Both the position numbers and the translations under genes were made by a program. Shown one piece after another: positions 21,607-32,317 of a stretch of DNA of 64,000 nt; position 1 is the stretch's first letter; every line of letters starts with the position of its first letter. Source of the DNA: Cladochytrium replicatum (lineage: Eukaryota; Chytridiomycota; Chytridiomycetes; Cladochytriales; Cladochytriaceae); the NCBI GenBank assembly GCA_025526935.1, contig JAHLKD010000049.1, forward strand, positions 310,001-374,000, given 5' to 3'. Under the pieces are notes generated by a model. That model saw only the letters and a program-made list of their open reading frames with translations. It did no database searches and was not told the origin of the DNA.

Positions 21607-22019
21607 GTGCGGGGTTTAAATCCAACATATTGGAGAGTGGAGAAGGAATGCACCGTAGTGCATGTTTTTGATGGGAATGAAAGATGTTACTTCCTTTCCC
21701 TTCTTATTTCACCATAGTGCATGTTTTTGATAGGAAAGAAAGATGTTACTTCCCCTCCCTTCCACCAAATTTATCTTTGTGTGATTTGTATTAAATGCTT
21801 TTAAAGGAGGCAATCTGCCTCAAAAATAAACATGAAAGCTTATCACAACAATTCTCTATTTTGCACTTGTCAGTATTGTCTCCTGACAGTTGCGAAAACA
21901 CCGAAAATCCGCATTTTTGAACCCCAGTACCTCATTCCTGGTTGCTTCACCACTATTTACTGTAGGTATTTAGTAGGGGATGATAAATTTGCGATACGGT
22001 TGTGTGTGTTTTGCAAAAA
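21607..22019. other. Downstream of tRNA-Ser, no gene seen
   Basis: Contains two near-copies of a ~60-bp segment around GCATGTTTTTGATGGGAATGAAAGATGTTACTTCC (21660-21710 and 21719-21760), a local tandem duplication. No coding signal. Confidence 0.4.
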
Positions 22020-22150
22020 GTTTTAATCTACTTGGAAAGTGTCCGCGTGGACAGAACGTGCAGCTCTCGAGGTCTGTTGTGGATAGAAAAAGTTTGTTAC
22101 AAAACCTTGATTGTCATCTTGGAAAGGGTCCACGTGGAAAGAAAATACAA
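22020..22150 (-). mobile_element. Orphan fragment of the hAT leader
   Basis: Matches the transposase leader: GTGTCCGCGTGGACAGAA, 'GCAGCTCTCGAGGTCTGT' and a second palindrome GGTCCACGTGGA. Neither inverted repeat nor coding sequence is attached. This is an older, more diverged relic than the other hAT pieces. Confidence 0.65.
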
Positions 22151-22625
22151 ATGGCTTCCTTCTATCTTTTTATCGAGTGGGAGTGTCTGGTTTGTTATGG
22201 GGGTACTTGTTCAGGTAAATTTGTTGACAGTGGCAGGCACCTTGGGGAACATGTGGTTCAGCCTTGGGTTTTTCCTGCTGCGTTTGTACTGTGGAAGTAT
22301 GTGATTTCAGGCTGGCTTACCGGTGGGGCTGCGTGTAGCTTGCTATTTCTATGTGCGATTTTCTTTACCAGTTGAATACGATCTATGCCTTACTGAGGGC
22401 AACTGCAAAATGTAGCTGAGCTAAGTGACTAATCCTACAGGTTCTGTGCATGCTAGAAATCACAACTGGAAGATACTGTCCAGGATGGAAAAACGCTCGT
22501 CCTTTGGCAGAGAAAGAGTGGTACTGATTGGGGAACACGTTTTGGGGATGATAACTCTTTAGGAAAACAGCGGTATGAAACGGTCACAAAAGAACGTATA
22601 GCTTTGTCATATTCGTGAGAGCCCA
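22151..22625. other. No gene recognised
   Basis: Frames up to ~130 codons across 21980-22375 read through the hAT leader relic and show no domain; I treat them as chance. 22376-22625 has no feature I can support. Confidence 0.4.
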
Positions 22626-22678
22626 CTCCTCATTGGGGCATCAGACCAGTGCCATCGCGGTGAAAGTGTGGGATCCTG
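22626..22678 (-). pseudogene. tRNA-Glu pseudogene fragment
   Basis: Aligns to the tRNA-Glu gene at 25523-25595 over ~50 bp (CTCCTCATTGGGG, GCGGTGAAAGTGTGGGATCCT). About ten substitutions, many of them transitions, spoil the T-arm and anticodon stem. The rest is replaced by LINE ORF2 sequence. Confidence 0.6.
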
Positions 22679-22679
22679 C

Positions 22680-23167
22680 CCCAGCTCATGATCGTCTGCC
22701 TGCAGAACTTTATCGCCCAATTTCAGCTATTCGTGCTCCATTGTTCTTGCAGCTTTCTCAGTCCATTTTTCGCAGTAGTCTTACAACCCACTTCATGGAA
22801 TCTTCGGCTTTTGCACCGAGTTTGGAAGGGACATGGTATGGTTGGTGACATTATCGCCCCATTACTCTTTCGTGTATTGCCTGGAAATTTCTGAGCAAGC
22901 TTTGTTGCACATCTTTATTCTGCTATCACTTCTCAACGCCCACTTGATGCTGCCCAAGCTGGATTTCAGTCATGATGCTCGGGAATAAGTGCATAGACCT
23001 CGTGGTCCACGCACTTATGCTGCTGCTGCTGCCAATGCCCTTGAGAGTCTCCCCACACTTAGTGCTGAATCTCGCACAGAACCTGTCAGGACTGCCCTTG
23101 CTGGCCATGACCCCACCACGCATGTCAGCCTTCATATTCCTCAGCCTGTTGTCTTCTATCCACCCAC
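22680..23167 (+). mobile_element. LINE ORF2 reverse-transcriptase fragment, degenerate
   Basis: In changing plus-strand frames: 'DRLPAELYRPISAIRAPLFL', 'HYRPITLSCIAWKFLSKL' (RT motif with RPIT), then 'AAANALESLPTLSAESRT'. Stops and frameshifts are frequent. The copy is split by a solo LTR at 23168-23578 and resumes at 23579 with 'TSPLLVSPPADLQ'. Confidence 0.65.
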
Positions 23168-23578
23168 TGTTAAAAACCAAGGCCTTCTCCTAGCAGCGGT
23201 AGGGCGTCTTTAGCTGTACTTTAGCTAGCACAACAGCTCCAGGTTCTGTCTCTTGGCCCAGTTGAATATGGGGTGATGATAAAGCAAATTCCCTTGTTTG
23301 CACACAAGCACTCTGTGGCTAATACAAATCAAGGCTGGGATTGCTAACCAGGAAGACTGTGGTGTGTGAGCGTTTGGTTTGTTCCACTGTCTCAAGGAAC
23401 CAGCCACTCTCACACCGCAATAAATATTCCCACACAGAATATTCCCACAATAAAGAAAATAAACAGCATGACCGCCCAAAACATAAATCGAGCAATAGCA
23501 TAAAAAACTTCAAGCCCAAGAGAAAAAGCCTATTGCACAAAAAAATGTGTAAGCCCCAAGGATACACAGAATTTAACA
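23168..23578 (-). mobile_element. Solo LTR with 4-bp target duplication
   Basis: 411 bp on the minus strand, starting TGTTAAATTCTGTG and ending TTTTTAACA, the same short inverted termini as the 60517-60986 LTR. CCAC flanks both sides (23164-23167 and 23579-23582), a plausible 4-bp target duplication. It interrupts LINE ORF2 sequence. It lacks the 49-bp duplication present in the LTR at 60.5 kb. Confidence 0.8.
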
Positions 23579-25140
23579 CCACCTCTCCGCTGCTGGTTTC
23601 ACCTCCTGCTGATCTTCAGGCTTGTGTGGCTGATTGACGACAGTGTACATTAAGGACATCAAGACAATGGCTTGGCTTTGTGCATAATATGTTGCGGGTT
23701 CTTTTGGGTGATGAAGTGGGCATGGTATCTGCCATATCAGTTTTTTTGGTCGCAACAATGCTTGGTTCATCTGCATTCGCTCTACTGCAATCGCTCTCCA
23801 TGCGCACTTCTCCACCCAGGAAGCTTCCACTGATGAATCAAACCTTGACTTTCTTTGCCGAGCCTTTACTCTGCCTTTGGAGCAGAGGGAGGCTATGGTT
23901 AGGGAAGTGGTCCACAAGCGCCCTGCACGTATCCTCAGCTCAGTTAATGATCCTGCTATTTTTCTGTATGTCTTTGGTCAGCTCCCCATGGATGCTCAGG
24001 AAACTGTGCTGGACAGTGCCTGTGTGATTGCGGGTCAGACTCGCTCCACCAATCGTCGTCAATGATTAGTTTTCGAGTTGGTACCTTCAAATGTCAATGT
24101 TTGAGCTTTGGAGTTCTTGATTCATTATTTCGTTTTATGCATGCAAATCACATTGTTTTTCTGCTCCTGACTGAAACACACTGTTTCCCTTTAGACCTGC
24201 TGCCTTCCCTAGATTTGCTTTTTGCGCTCGTTCTTCACCTGGGTCATCAGTTACTCGACGGGCTGGTGTGGGAGTCTTGATCAATTGCAGTCTTTGTAGC
24301 GCTTCTGATTTCCGTCCTGTTTCTAGTTCTCCTCTCTATGATTTACATTTGGTGGCTTTTGGTTTGCGGATATTATTTGCCTCTGTGTGGTATTGCTCAG
24401 GACCCCTTCCTTGAAGATATTATTGCTTTGCTTCCTCAACATGTCCTGTCTTCTCCGTGCCCTGTTCTTTTGTTGGGCAATTTCAATGCTCAGTTTCTAG
24501 CCACTGGTGAGCATTCTTCAAATCGTGCAGTTGTTTGAGCAATTTATTTCTGCCGCTAGTTAAGCACCCTTCCTGTCATAACCCCACTTTTCTACTGCAA
24601 TGGTGACTCAATTATTGATTTATAAATTGCCAATCCTTTGCTTCAATGTGATCCTATTTCTTATATAGTTCATAGACGTCTTGAAGACAGCGAGTTCATG
24701 CATTGAGCTTCTGACCATTTTCCTGTCACAGCAGTTTTTCTTTTGTTCCTCCCAATGCTGGCGCTCCTTCTGCGCCCCACCCCCACATGCGTTGGGCTGC
24801 TCACCTGTTGCGTGAACCTGCTGTCTTTCAGGCAATTGAGGAAATTGCCCATTTGGATTTTGATCCCACCTTTGCTAATGTCAATGCTGCACTCCAATTT
24901 TAGAAGCTCCCCTCCTTGGCCAGTTGTCTGTGGATGTTGCACAGGGATGTATATTGTCTGATCTCATTATCGCAATCACTTTGCTTCCGTGTATCAGACT
25001 TTTCCTACCGCTAGCAGGGCTCCCATGTGCTGCCAACTTACATGTGTTTTTTGCAGTTAAAAAGTTCTGTCGCTGCCGCACTGCAGCTCTCTCTAGATCT
25101 CATGATTTTGGGGTATTTGGTGCGGATTGAGAAGTCAAAC
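23579..25140 (+). mobile_element. Degenerate LINE(s): end of ORF2, then ORF1 C-terminus and ORF2 endonuclease
   Basis: 23579-23640 continues the LINE split by the LTR. From ~23660 a second copy gives the ORF1 C-terminus ('AHFSTQEASTDES', 'FGQLPMDAQETVLDSA', stop 24065). ORF2 starts in ATGA overlap at 24062 ('VGTFKCQCLSFGVLD', 'LLLTETHCFPLD'). Homology fades with many stops to ~25140, where an RT remnant 'DVAQGCILSDLI' is visible near 24925. No intact frame remains. Confidence 0.6.
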
Positions 25141-25522
25141 ACAGCCTTTCGATTCTGCAAAGGCTCAGGCCACTTCTTCTAGTAGGGCATTGAAACCTGG
25201 ACCATTCATGGGAGCTTCATGAGTATGAGATCTACTTCAGAATGGGCTAGGTTTCAATGCTGAACTAGAAGGAGTTGCCATTGTCAATTTGTCAGTGGTA
25301 TAATCCAAGATTTAATTGCGTTGTTATATTTTCTTTCCTGTTGCACATCGGCAATTCAGCCTTCAAAAACAAATTGTCAGTAATATAGTCCAAGAATTTT
25401 AAACGATGTGCAATTCAGCCATCAAAAACAACTTGTCAGTAATGTTATTTTCTAGTCGTTCGACCCTGCCAACCCAAACTTTCGCATAGTATCGCAAAAC
25501 GGACAGTGAGACCACCCTTGAA

Positions 25523-25595
25523 CTCCTCATCGGGGAATCGAACCCCGGCCACCGCGGTGAAAGCGCGGGATCCTAGCCACTGGACCAATGAGGAG
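25523..25595 (-). tRNA. tRNA-Glu (anticodon TTC)
   Basis: 73 nt on the minus strand: acceptor CTCCTCA/TGAGGAG, A-box TGGTCCAGTGG, anticodon stem-loop CGCG-CTTTCAC-CGCG with anticodon TTC. The T-arm contains GGTTCGATTCC. It looks functional. A SINE copy begins ~50 bp upstream of its 5' end, in the opposite direction. Confidence 0.92.
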
Positions 25596-25644
25596 ATATT
25601 CACAAAAAAAAAAAAAACAAAAGTATAGGGTCTAAGTCGGTACG

Positions 25645-25915
25645 AATGCGACTTTTCGAAGCTAAACTGCGCGGTTCGAATCCTATAGGGGACTGGATTC
25701 GAATTTCCTACGAAATATATCTCTCGCAATATCGTGTCACGTGCAAGTACCGCGCCACACCTCCTTCGATTCGCCCTTGCCTTCGCTCCTCTTTCCTACA
25801 GCTCGCACGGCTCCCCAAGTACTGAAGATTCCAAATCTTGGTTGAAGTACACGTGGGTGACATGTACTGATTAAGCATTGTCAATACATGTTATAACATC
25901 CAAAAAAAAAAAAAA
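25645..25915 (+). mobile_element. tRNA-derived SINE, copy 2
   Basis: Inverted copy of 21224-21514, nearly identical from 'GAATGCGACTTTTCGAAGC' through the B-box GGTTCGAATCC to the poly(A). The first ~25 bp (A-box) are missing or diverged. It is directly followed by a LINE 3' end. Confidence 0.8.
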
Positions 25916-26018
25916 ATTCTGCAAATTTACGTGTATAATTATAGTTGTATTTAGATTTTGGGATATGATAGGGATTGGCTGGAAAATAAATACATATTAT
26001 GAAGTTAAAAAAAAATAA
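25916..26018 (+). mobile_element. LINE 3' tail fragment
   Basis: Contains AAATTTACGTGTATAATTAT and ATACATATTATGAAGTT plus poly(A), matching the tail at 9281-9400 (complement). Only ~100 bp survive, a very short 5'-truncated LINE insertion. Confidence 0.65.
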
Positions 26019-26787
26019 ATGCTCCTGTTCCTTTCAACAATCCCTTTGTCTTCCCAGCAAGCAAATGTTGTAGTTCCCAAACCTTCTGATGTTATTGCAA
26101 ATCACGTTTACCACTTAGCCTCATCTGCTTATGGTTCTATAGCTGCTAGCGTTGCTCCTCTTGCATCTGCCCACCCTCATGCGCTAGCAATTGCTCCTCC
26201 ATGCTTCCCTATTTCGTCAATCTTGAGGCTTCTGCAGTATCGTCTGCGACGTTTGTTTTATCACCCCTGCAAGCAGTGTGTTGTCGCTCCCGCACTGCAA
26301 CTCTCACTAGATCCCAATTTTCAGAATGTTTGCGTCTTGACCTATTGTTGCCTCCTGTTCCTATTCCTGTTTTACAGCTTTCACTTGACATTGCAATTGA
26401 TAGCCTTTGTCCACTTCGCATTGTCAACCCAGCAAATCTTGCGCCGTGGAATCTTGTTTTTCGTTGTCTTCATAAGATTTGGCTTTACTGTATGGGTCTG
26501 CCATTAGAACTTTTTCCTTCAGACTCCCTCTTTGGACCTGCATTTGTGGATCTTTAACGTTTTCTTCTTTCATTATTTATTACTCACCTGTTTTTTTGGC
26601 ACCTTAGCACTATCTCACAGGCAGCCACAGGTTTGAGTTTACTTTCTCTGTTTTTCTTTGTTGCTTTTCCTTATGCTGTGCGCGCTTCCCTATGTGCTGG
26701 TCCATCTTGCAAGGCACTTTGGGTGTTGTTTTTTGTTATGCATTGTATGTGCAAAATAAATTAATAGTATTGTTAAATAAAAAAAAA
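26019..26787 (+). mobile_element. LINE 3' part: ORF2 C-terminus and 3' UTR
   Basis: Plus-strand frames give 'LQLSLDIAIDSLCPLR' and 'NLVFRCLHKIWL', with 'FVDL' and a stop at 26557, homologous to the ORF2 end at 9281-9817. The 3' UTR ends in TAAATAAAAAAAAA near 26787. A different tail sequence from 9281 suggests a sister LINE subfamily. Confidence 0.65.
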
Positions 26788-26788
26788 G

Positions 26789-26812
26789 CTCACACACACA
26801 CACACATACACA
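26789..26812. repeat. (CA)n microsatellite between two LINEs
   Basis: Short CA tract between the poly(A) of the preceding LINE and the 5' end of the next, the same position as the (AG)n and (GA)n tracts at 9259 and 21071. Confidence 0.85.
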
Positions 26813-27778
26813 AATCTATGCCACCTCCAGTGCTCTGCATGTGCAGCTGCCCACCGCATCCCCCTCTACAATTTTCATCGTTTCTGGCCGTGCTCGCTCC
26901 CGTGCTCACTCTGCATCCCGTCCTCGCACCCCTCAGGAAATTATTCCTGACACTCAGCCCAACAACTTCGCTGGAGAAAATTTTCAGTGGGCTAATGAAG
27001 TGAATTCTCCTCGTGAATCACATGACCACTGATCACGTGACCAGCTGTCATCAACTTCAGAACATGCTGCACTTTGTGGAAGATCCCCTCCAAGTGCTGT
27101 TGATGCTCAGATGGATGATGCAGCTGAAATGTCAATTACTGTTGCTGATGCTGATCCCAAAGGGAAACGTCGAGCTTCAAAATCACCTCTGACTTGCCCA
27201 CCTGCTTCTCATGCCAGGGTTGAGACCAATGCCTCTGCAGCTGATCATGCTACCTCTCGCTTGCCCACTCCTTGTAACCAATTCTTCGATGCTCGGCGTG
27301 TTCTGGCCCCTGCTCAAACTTCTGGATCTCATCCATTAGTGATGTCTGCTTTCACTCGTGCAATGCAATTCTCCCAGTGTTGGAACCAGAAACTGAGGCT
27401 TCCTTCTTTGCTGCATTGACTATTGCTGTTGTTCCGTTGGTTGAAACTATCACCTGCCCTCCTGCTTCTATCTCTGCTGTGCCTTCCTACGCTAAACTTG
27501 TGAGTGCCAGCTGACTGCCTCCCCCTGCTACTCGCAATCCTGGGCCATTCAACACTGCAAAATTTGCCTCTTGTGTGATAAAGGGCAGGCTGAGCATCAA
27601 CTTTGGCAGCTTCAATACGAACAATAGCATTTGATGCCACAGGTTTGAGTTTACTTCATCCGTTTTCATTGTTGTGTTTCCCTTATGCTGCTCACACTTC
27701 CCTGTGTGCTGGTCCATGACAATCATGTAAGGCACTTTAGGCGTTGTTTTTGTGATGCTGTGCTAAATAATAAAAATG
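26813..27778 (+). mobile_element. Internally deleted LINE: ORF1 5' part joined to a 3' end
   Basis: ORF1 reads 'VNSPRESHDH', 'MDDAAEMSITVADADPKGKR' and 'VLAPAQTSGSHPLVMSAFTR' in shifting frames. At ~27560-27640 a ~70-bp ORF1 block (GCAGCTTCAATACGAACAAT) is inverted relative to the rest, and then a 3' UTR (27640-27778) follows directly. ORF2 is absent. The last ~130 bp match the 3' end at 26610-26787. Confidence 0.65.
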
Positions 27779-28069
27779 TTTGCTATGTACGTGAGGCCCG
27801 CCTCACACTCCCAAGCTGCCACAATGGCGAGCATTGGTTTTTGGAGAGTGTTTGTTCATCAGTCGCCAGAAATCAGGGTAGAACTAGATACCAAAAAAAT
27901 ATTACAGCCCAAGGGCATCAAATGGAATGGCCAAAAAATGCTTTTCTTATTTCAAACACATTTCAGTCCACAATCCCAAAGAAGAATCAGACCAAATCAA
28001 TTATCAGCACTGCTAAAATCAAAATGCTTTTCATTTCGCCAAATGAGTGTCCTCGCTCTGACGCTTTAT

Positions 28070-30396
28070 TTACTGCGTCGCCGTCTCCTTCAACTTCAAC
28101 ACCTTTCCAATCGCCACTGTTTTCCCTACAATCCAAAACATCAGAAAAAATTATCTTTCACTCGGCAAAGTTCTCTTCCAACAAACCTTCGTCTCTGAGC
28201 GTGAACCGTCCAAGCTGCTCAAACTCCTTGAACGGCTCCAAGCAGACTGCCTGCGACGTGTCAAGCTGCACAACGGCCTTGTCCCCTTGCTTGAGGAACT
28301 TGGGCGGGTGCCGGCTGCGCTTGTTGGTCTTCTTGTCCACCATATGCAGCAGCGAGCCGATCGAGACTTCCTCGGCGAGGGTGTGCGCGTGTAAGACGCA
28401 GTTCCAACCTGCGCAGATGATGGATTTGTGCTCGACAATGACAATCTCCGCATCGAATGAGGTAACGGTGTGCACAGGGTTGGAAAGACCGCAGAGGACG
28501 AAGCCCGGCATCACGTCCTGGTAGGATATTAACAGGGTTGGTGTGCTGACTTAAACTTGAACACAAACAAAGCTTTACCTCTTCTTCAACGTTCTTGAGA
28601 CGGATGCGGACGTTGTCGCCGCTCTTTGCGTGTGGAATTTCCTGATCTTCGATGTAGATCGCAAGCACTTCAACTTGTTTCTGTATCGGAGCGAGTCAAC
28701 GATGCTTCGAATCTTGAATATTTTGCTACTCACCCTGTTAGGCATGATCAGAACCTGTTGGCCCTTCTTCACACGTCCACTCTCGATTTTTCCAGTCACA
28801 ACTGTTCCCATGTCCTTCACAAAGGATAATTTAACGTCAAAAAACAAAAGTAACCATTTGACGATAAACCCACTTTGAATTTATCGGAGATGGGCATCAT
28901 GAGCGGACCTTCAACCTTGCGTCCGCTGAGGTCGATGTTGTCCAACAATTCCAAAAGCGACGGGCCACTGTAAAGAACAAACTCTTAGGTTCTTTCACTC
29001 ATTCGACCGGTCAAGCTCAAAATACTTACTCGTACCATGGGCACACGTCTTTGGTGAGACGCTCCTTCAAGTTTGCCCCGCTGAATCCAGACACAGGTAA
29101 GTAGTCAAGATCTGCAAAAACGATCAGGATTCCAACAATAAGCGATTGCACAGAATCATATCTTCCAACCCACCCTTCTTCTCCTTGAATCCAACATTCT
29201 TCAAGAACGGGTTGATCTTCGCCACGATCTCATCGTATCGCTCCTTGCTCCACATCACCGTCGGCTCGTCCATTTTGTTGACCACGCAAATGAGGTGCTT
29301 GACTCCCGCCGTGCGCGCTAACATCGCGTGCTCACGGGTCTGCCCACCACGTTCGAATCCGGTTTCGAATTCGCCACGACGGGCAGATAGCACCAAGACA
29401 CCGACATCGGCTTGCGCTGCACCGCCCAACATAGAGGGGACGTACAGCTTGTGGCCGGGCGCATCGAGTACAGTGAAGCGACGCTTCTCGGTCTCGAAAT
29501 ATCCACGACCGTATTCGACAGTCTTACCCTTGATAATTTCCAAATTTTAGATCAATTAATGTGCATCATTGTTACTTCGAACCTTCGATCGCTCTTCGTC
29601 GTTAAGATCCATGACCCATGAGAGGTACCAGGACTCTTTTCCTTCCTCACGGGCTTCATTCTGGTACTTTTCCATCGTACGCTTGTCCACCATTCCCGTG
29701 AGATACCTTAATCATGAAATCAGCACACTTTGAAAATAATTTTCCGGTTGATCACGATGAAAACACACTTGTTGCCGATTCGATCGTTCTTATTCTGATT
29801 CTTTAAAGTACCTGCTATTCCTCACCAGCCCCTTTCCACCTAACTCACATGATGTGACCACTCATGGTGGATTTCCCCGCATCGACGTGCCCAATGAAGA
29901 TAATGTTTAGCGTCTCCCTCCCATCGTCCTTAATGTCACTAAAGTCCGGATCCTTGGCAGCAGCAACAGTGGCCTTCTTCGCAACTGCGCCAGCTGCAGC
30001 TGAGGTCTTTGCGGCAGGCGCTGGTGCAGCGGGGGCGGAAGCAGCGGGAGGAGGTGGGTCAGCTACATTCGACGTAGTTCAGAAGTGCATGATTGCAGTC
30101 CAAAGTTTAATGAATCGGTCGAAGTTTGTGAATGCATTGAGCTCACATTTGACGACAGGTCGTGGTGGGGATGCCGCAGCTGGAGAAGGAGCGGGAGCGA
30201 CAACGGGAGCAGATGCGGAGTATGTCTGAGTGGGAGCAGGCACGGGATCCTGAGGCAGCCAGCTCGGCACGAACTCCGCGGCCCTCATGTTGAATTTGAA
30301 GGAGGAAGTCGATGTGGTAGCAATGGGTTGGACGGAGAGTTTCTTTTCGGTATGCTGTGCGAGATCCTCATCCCAAGATTCTGGCGGAGCGGACAT
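28070..30396 (-). CDS. SUP35: Eukaryotic peptide-chain release factor GTPase eRF3
   Basis: Translation-termination GTPase that partners eRF1 on the ribosome. Exons: complement(28070..28125, 28187..28517, 28579..28680, 28734..28814, 28874..28967, 29030..29111, 29174..29528, 29583..29706, 29849..30062, 30147..30396), 562 aa. The N-terminal ~140 residues are Ala/Pro-rich with a PAM2-type motif at ~33-46 ('SFKFNMRAAEFVPSW') for binding the MLLE domain of poly(A)-binding protein. There is no Q/N-rich prion repeat as in yeast Sup35. The GTPase domain shows G1 GHVDAGKST (~141), G3 DAPGH and G4 NKMD. EF-Tu-like domains 2 and 3 follow ('DMGTVVTGKIESG', 'VLCGLSNPVHTVTSFDAEI', 'RFTLRDEGKTVAIGKV'). The last intron (28126-28186) is needed to reach the family C-terminus. 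Divergent from ALG3. Confidence 0.93.
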
Positions 30397-30660
30397 GCTG
30401 CCGGTTCTGCGGTAAGGGGAAGTAGTTTGTGGGTTGGAAAACCGGAAAAAATTGAAAGAAAAACGCGGTGGGTTGCTGGTTGGTGCACCAAGGGGCGGTA
30501 AATAACGCACATATCAGGCATGGATGTACTCTAAACAAGCATTCCATCTACACATTCCAATCATGCACATGAATTCCCCTTCTTTCTGCCATACACATAC
30601 GGCTACAAAACGTCCCTAAAGCCATCGTGGGACACCAGCTTTGCGTGTGGCGCGACACAA

Positions 30661-32317
30661 ATGAACTCCGAATTGCGGAAGAGGACATCGGGGACCAGGA
30701 GAGCGGATGATATCGGGAAAGTGGGCGGGCTCGAGAATGAAGACCACATGAAACCTGAGGAGAAAGGATCCTCTCGTTTCAGATCGTTGGCGGAATCCAT
30801 TTTCGTGAGGTGGAATGGCTGGCAAAGCTGGTTGCTCGTCGGAATTCCAATACTTCTCTTCGATCTTGCTATAAGCATATTCGTCATTCAACGTGTACCT
30901 TGTATGTGAGTGGGCGGGGCAAGGAGCAGCATCTCGCAATTCTTACCATTGCCCATCCGAAGACACTGAGATCGACTGGAGCACGTACATGCAACAAGTC
31001 GAGCTTTTCATGAATGGAGAGCGCATGTATAATCGTATCGAAGGTGATACAGGTCCAGTTGTGTAAGTGCTCGAATCATTGAAACATATCTGTTTCTGAG
31101 GTGCTCCCTTCCCACCAGTTACCCGGCCGGGTTCATCTACCTCTATTCTTTCTTCCACTCCATAACAAACGGAGGCAAAAACATCTGGCTTGCCCAGTAC
31201 ATCTTTGCTGGAATCAGTTTCCTCACCAACTTTGCCTTTGTGATTCTCCATTCGCGCTCCACAAAGGTCCCTCCTTTCGCTGCCGCTCTGATTGTGTTCT
31301 CACGTCGCACAAAGTCAATCTACGTTCTTCGGCTCTTCAATGATGGAGTTGCCATGGCGATCATGGGGTGGGCAGCTGTGGGATTAGTTCATGGATGGGG
31401 TACTTTAAGTGCAATACTTTTCAGGTATTTACATGACAAAAGCTTGGATATTTGACAATAAGCAACCGAACTGCCTTTCTTTCAAGTCTTGCACTGTCGG
31501 TCAAGATGAACATTCTGTTATTTGCGCCGGGATACGCCCTGATGTATTTGCAGCGATTCGGATGGGCTCGATCGGTTCTGGACGGAGGTTTAGCAATGGC
31601 AATCCAGGTCCGTGTAAATATTTCTCTCAAACTACTTTTCAATCACTACTAACAATACGAACTCTTGCAGATTATTCTTTCCCTTCCTTTCACTCTACCT
31701 TCCTCCGCACATGCTGCAGCCTACGTCTCATCTGCATTCGATTTCTCCCGAATGTTTTTACACGTATGGACAGTGAACTGGAAGTTCGTTCCCGAGGATC
31801 TCTTCACATCACGTCAATTCGCCCGTATTCTCCTCGTTCTCCACGTCGCTATGCTCGCAATTGCCTTTGTGAGGAGCCAGAAGCTGAGGGCGAGCTCGGT
31901 TGAGCGACAGACTTTCTTGGCCAAGTGGGGATTAACTAAGCTTGCGACACTCTCAGCAGATGGTCTGTTCCAGCTTCAACCTGTTCCAACTGAAATTTTG
32001 ACAAAACTGCTGCAAAGATATCGTATCTGGTCTTTTCTTGAGCAACTTTTTGGGCATCGTATGTGCGAGATCGTTGCATTTTCAGTTCTTATCGTGGTTC
32101 AGTCCAACACTCCCTTACTTGCTCTGGAGGACTCGGTATCCCACAATTCTTCGGTGAGCTACGTTGTCGGTAGTCATACATGGTTCTAAAAGCCTAATTC
32201 CGGAACAGTGTCAGCATCTGGTTGCTGAACGAGTGGGTGTGGAATCAGTTCCCATCAACTCCGTCCACCTCTATCATCCTCCAGTTGGTTCATTTTGTTA
32301 TTTTGGCAGGGCTGTAG
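30661..32317 (+). CDS. ALG3: Dol-P-Man:Man5GlcNAc2-PP-Dol alpha-1,3-mannosyltransferase
   Basis: ER-membrane GT58 enzyme that adds the first dolichol-phosphate-mannose-dependent mannose to the lipid-linked N-glycan precursor. Exons: 30661..30901, 30963..31062, 31119..31424, 31487..31607, 31671..31962, 32018..32153, 32209..32317, 434 aa, close to the usual ~440-460. Family signatures: '[16 protein letters not shown]' (acidic luminal loop), '[16 protein letters not shown]', 'RLFNDGVAM', '[19 protein letters not shown]', '[10 protein letters not shown]' and the C-terminal '[16 protein letters not shown]'. About ten hydrophobic segments. Introns 5 and 6 were placed because they restore '[14 protein letters not shown]' and the conserved end. 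The start is the first ATG of a long in-frame exon; an internal Met at codon 30 is possible. Confidence 0.92.
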
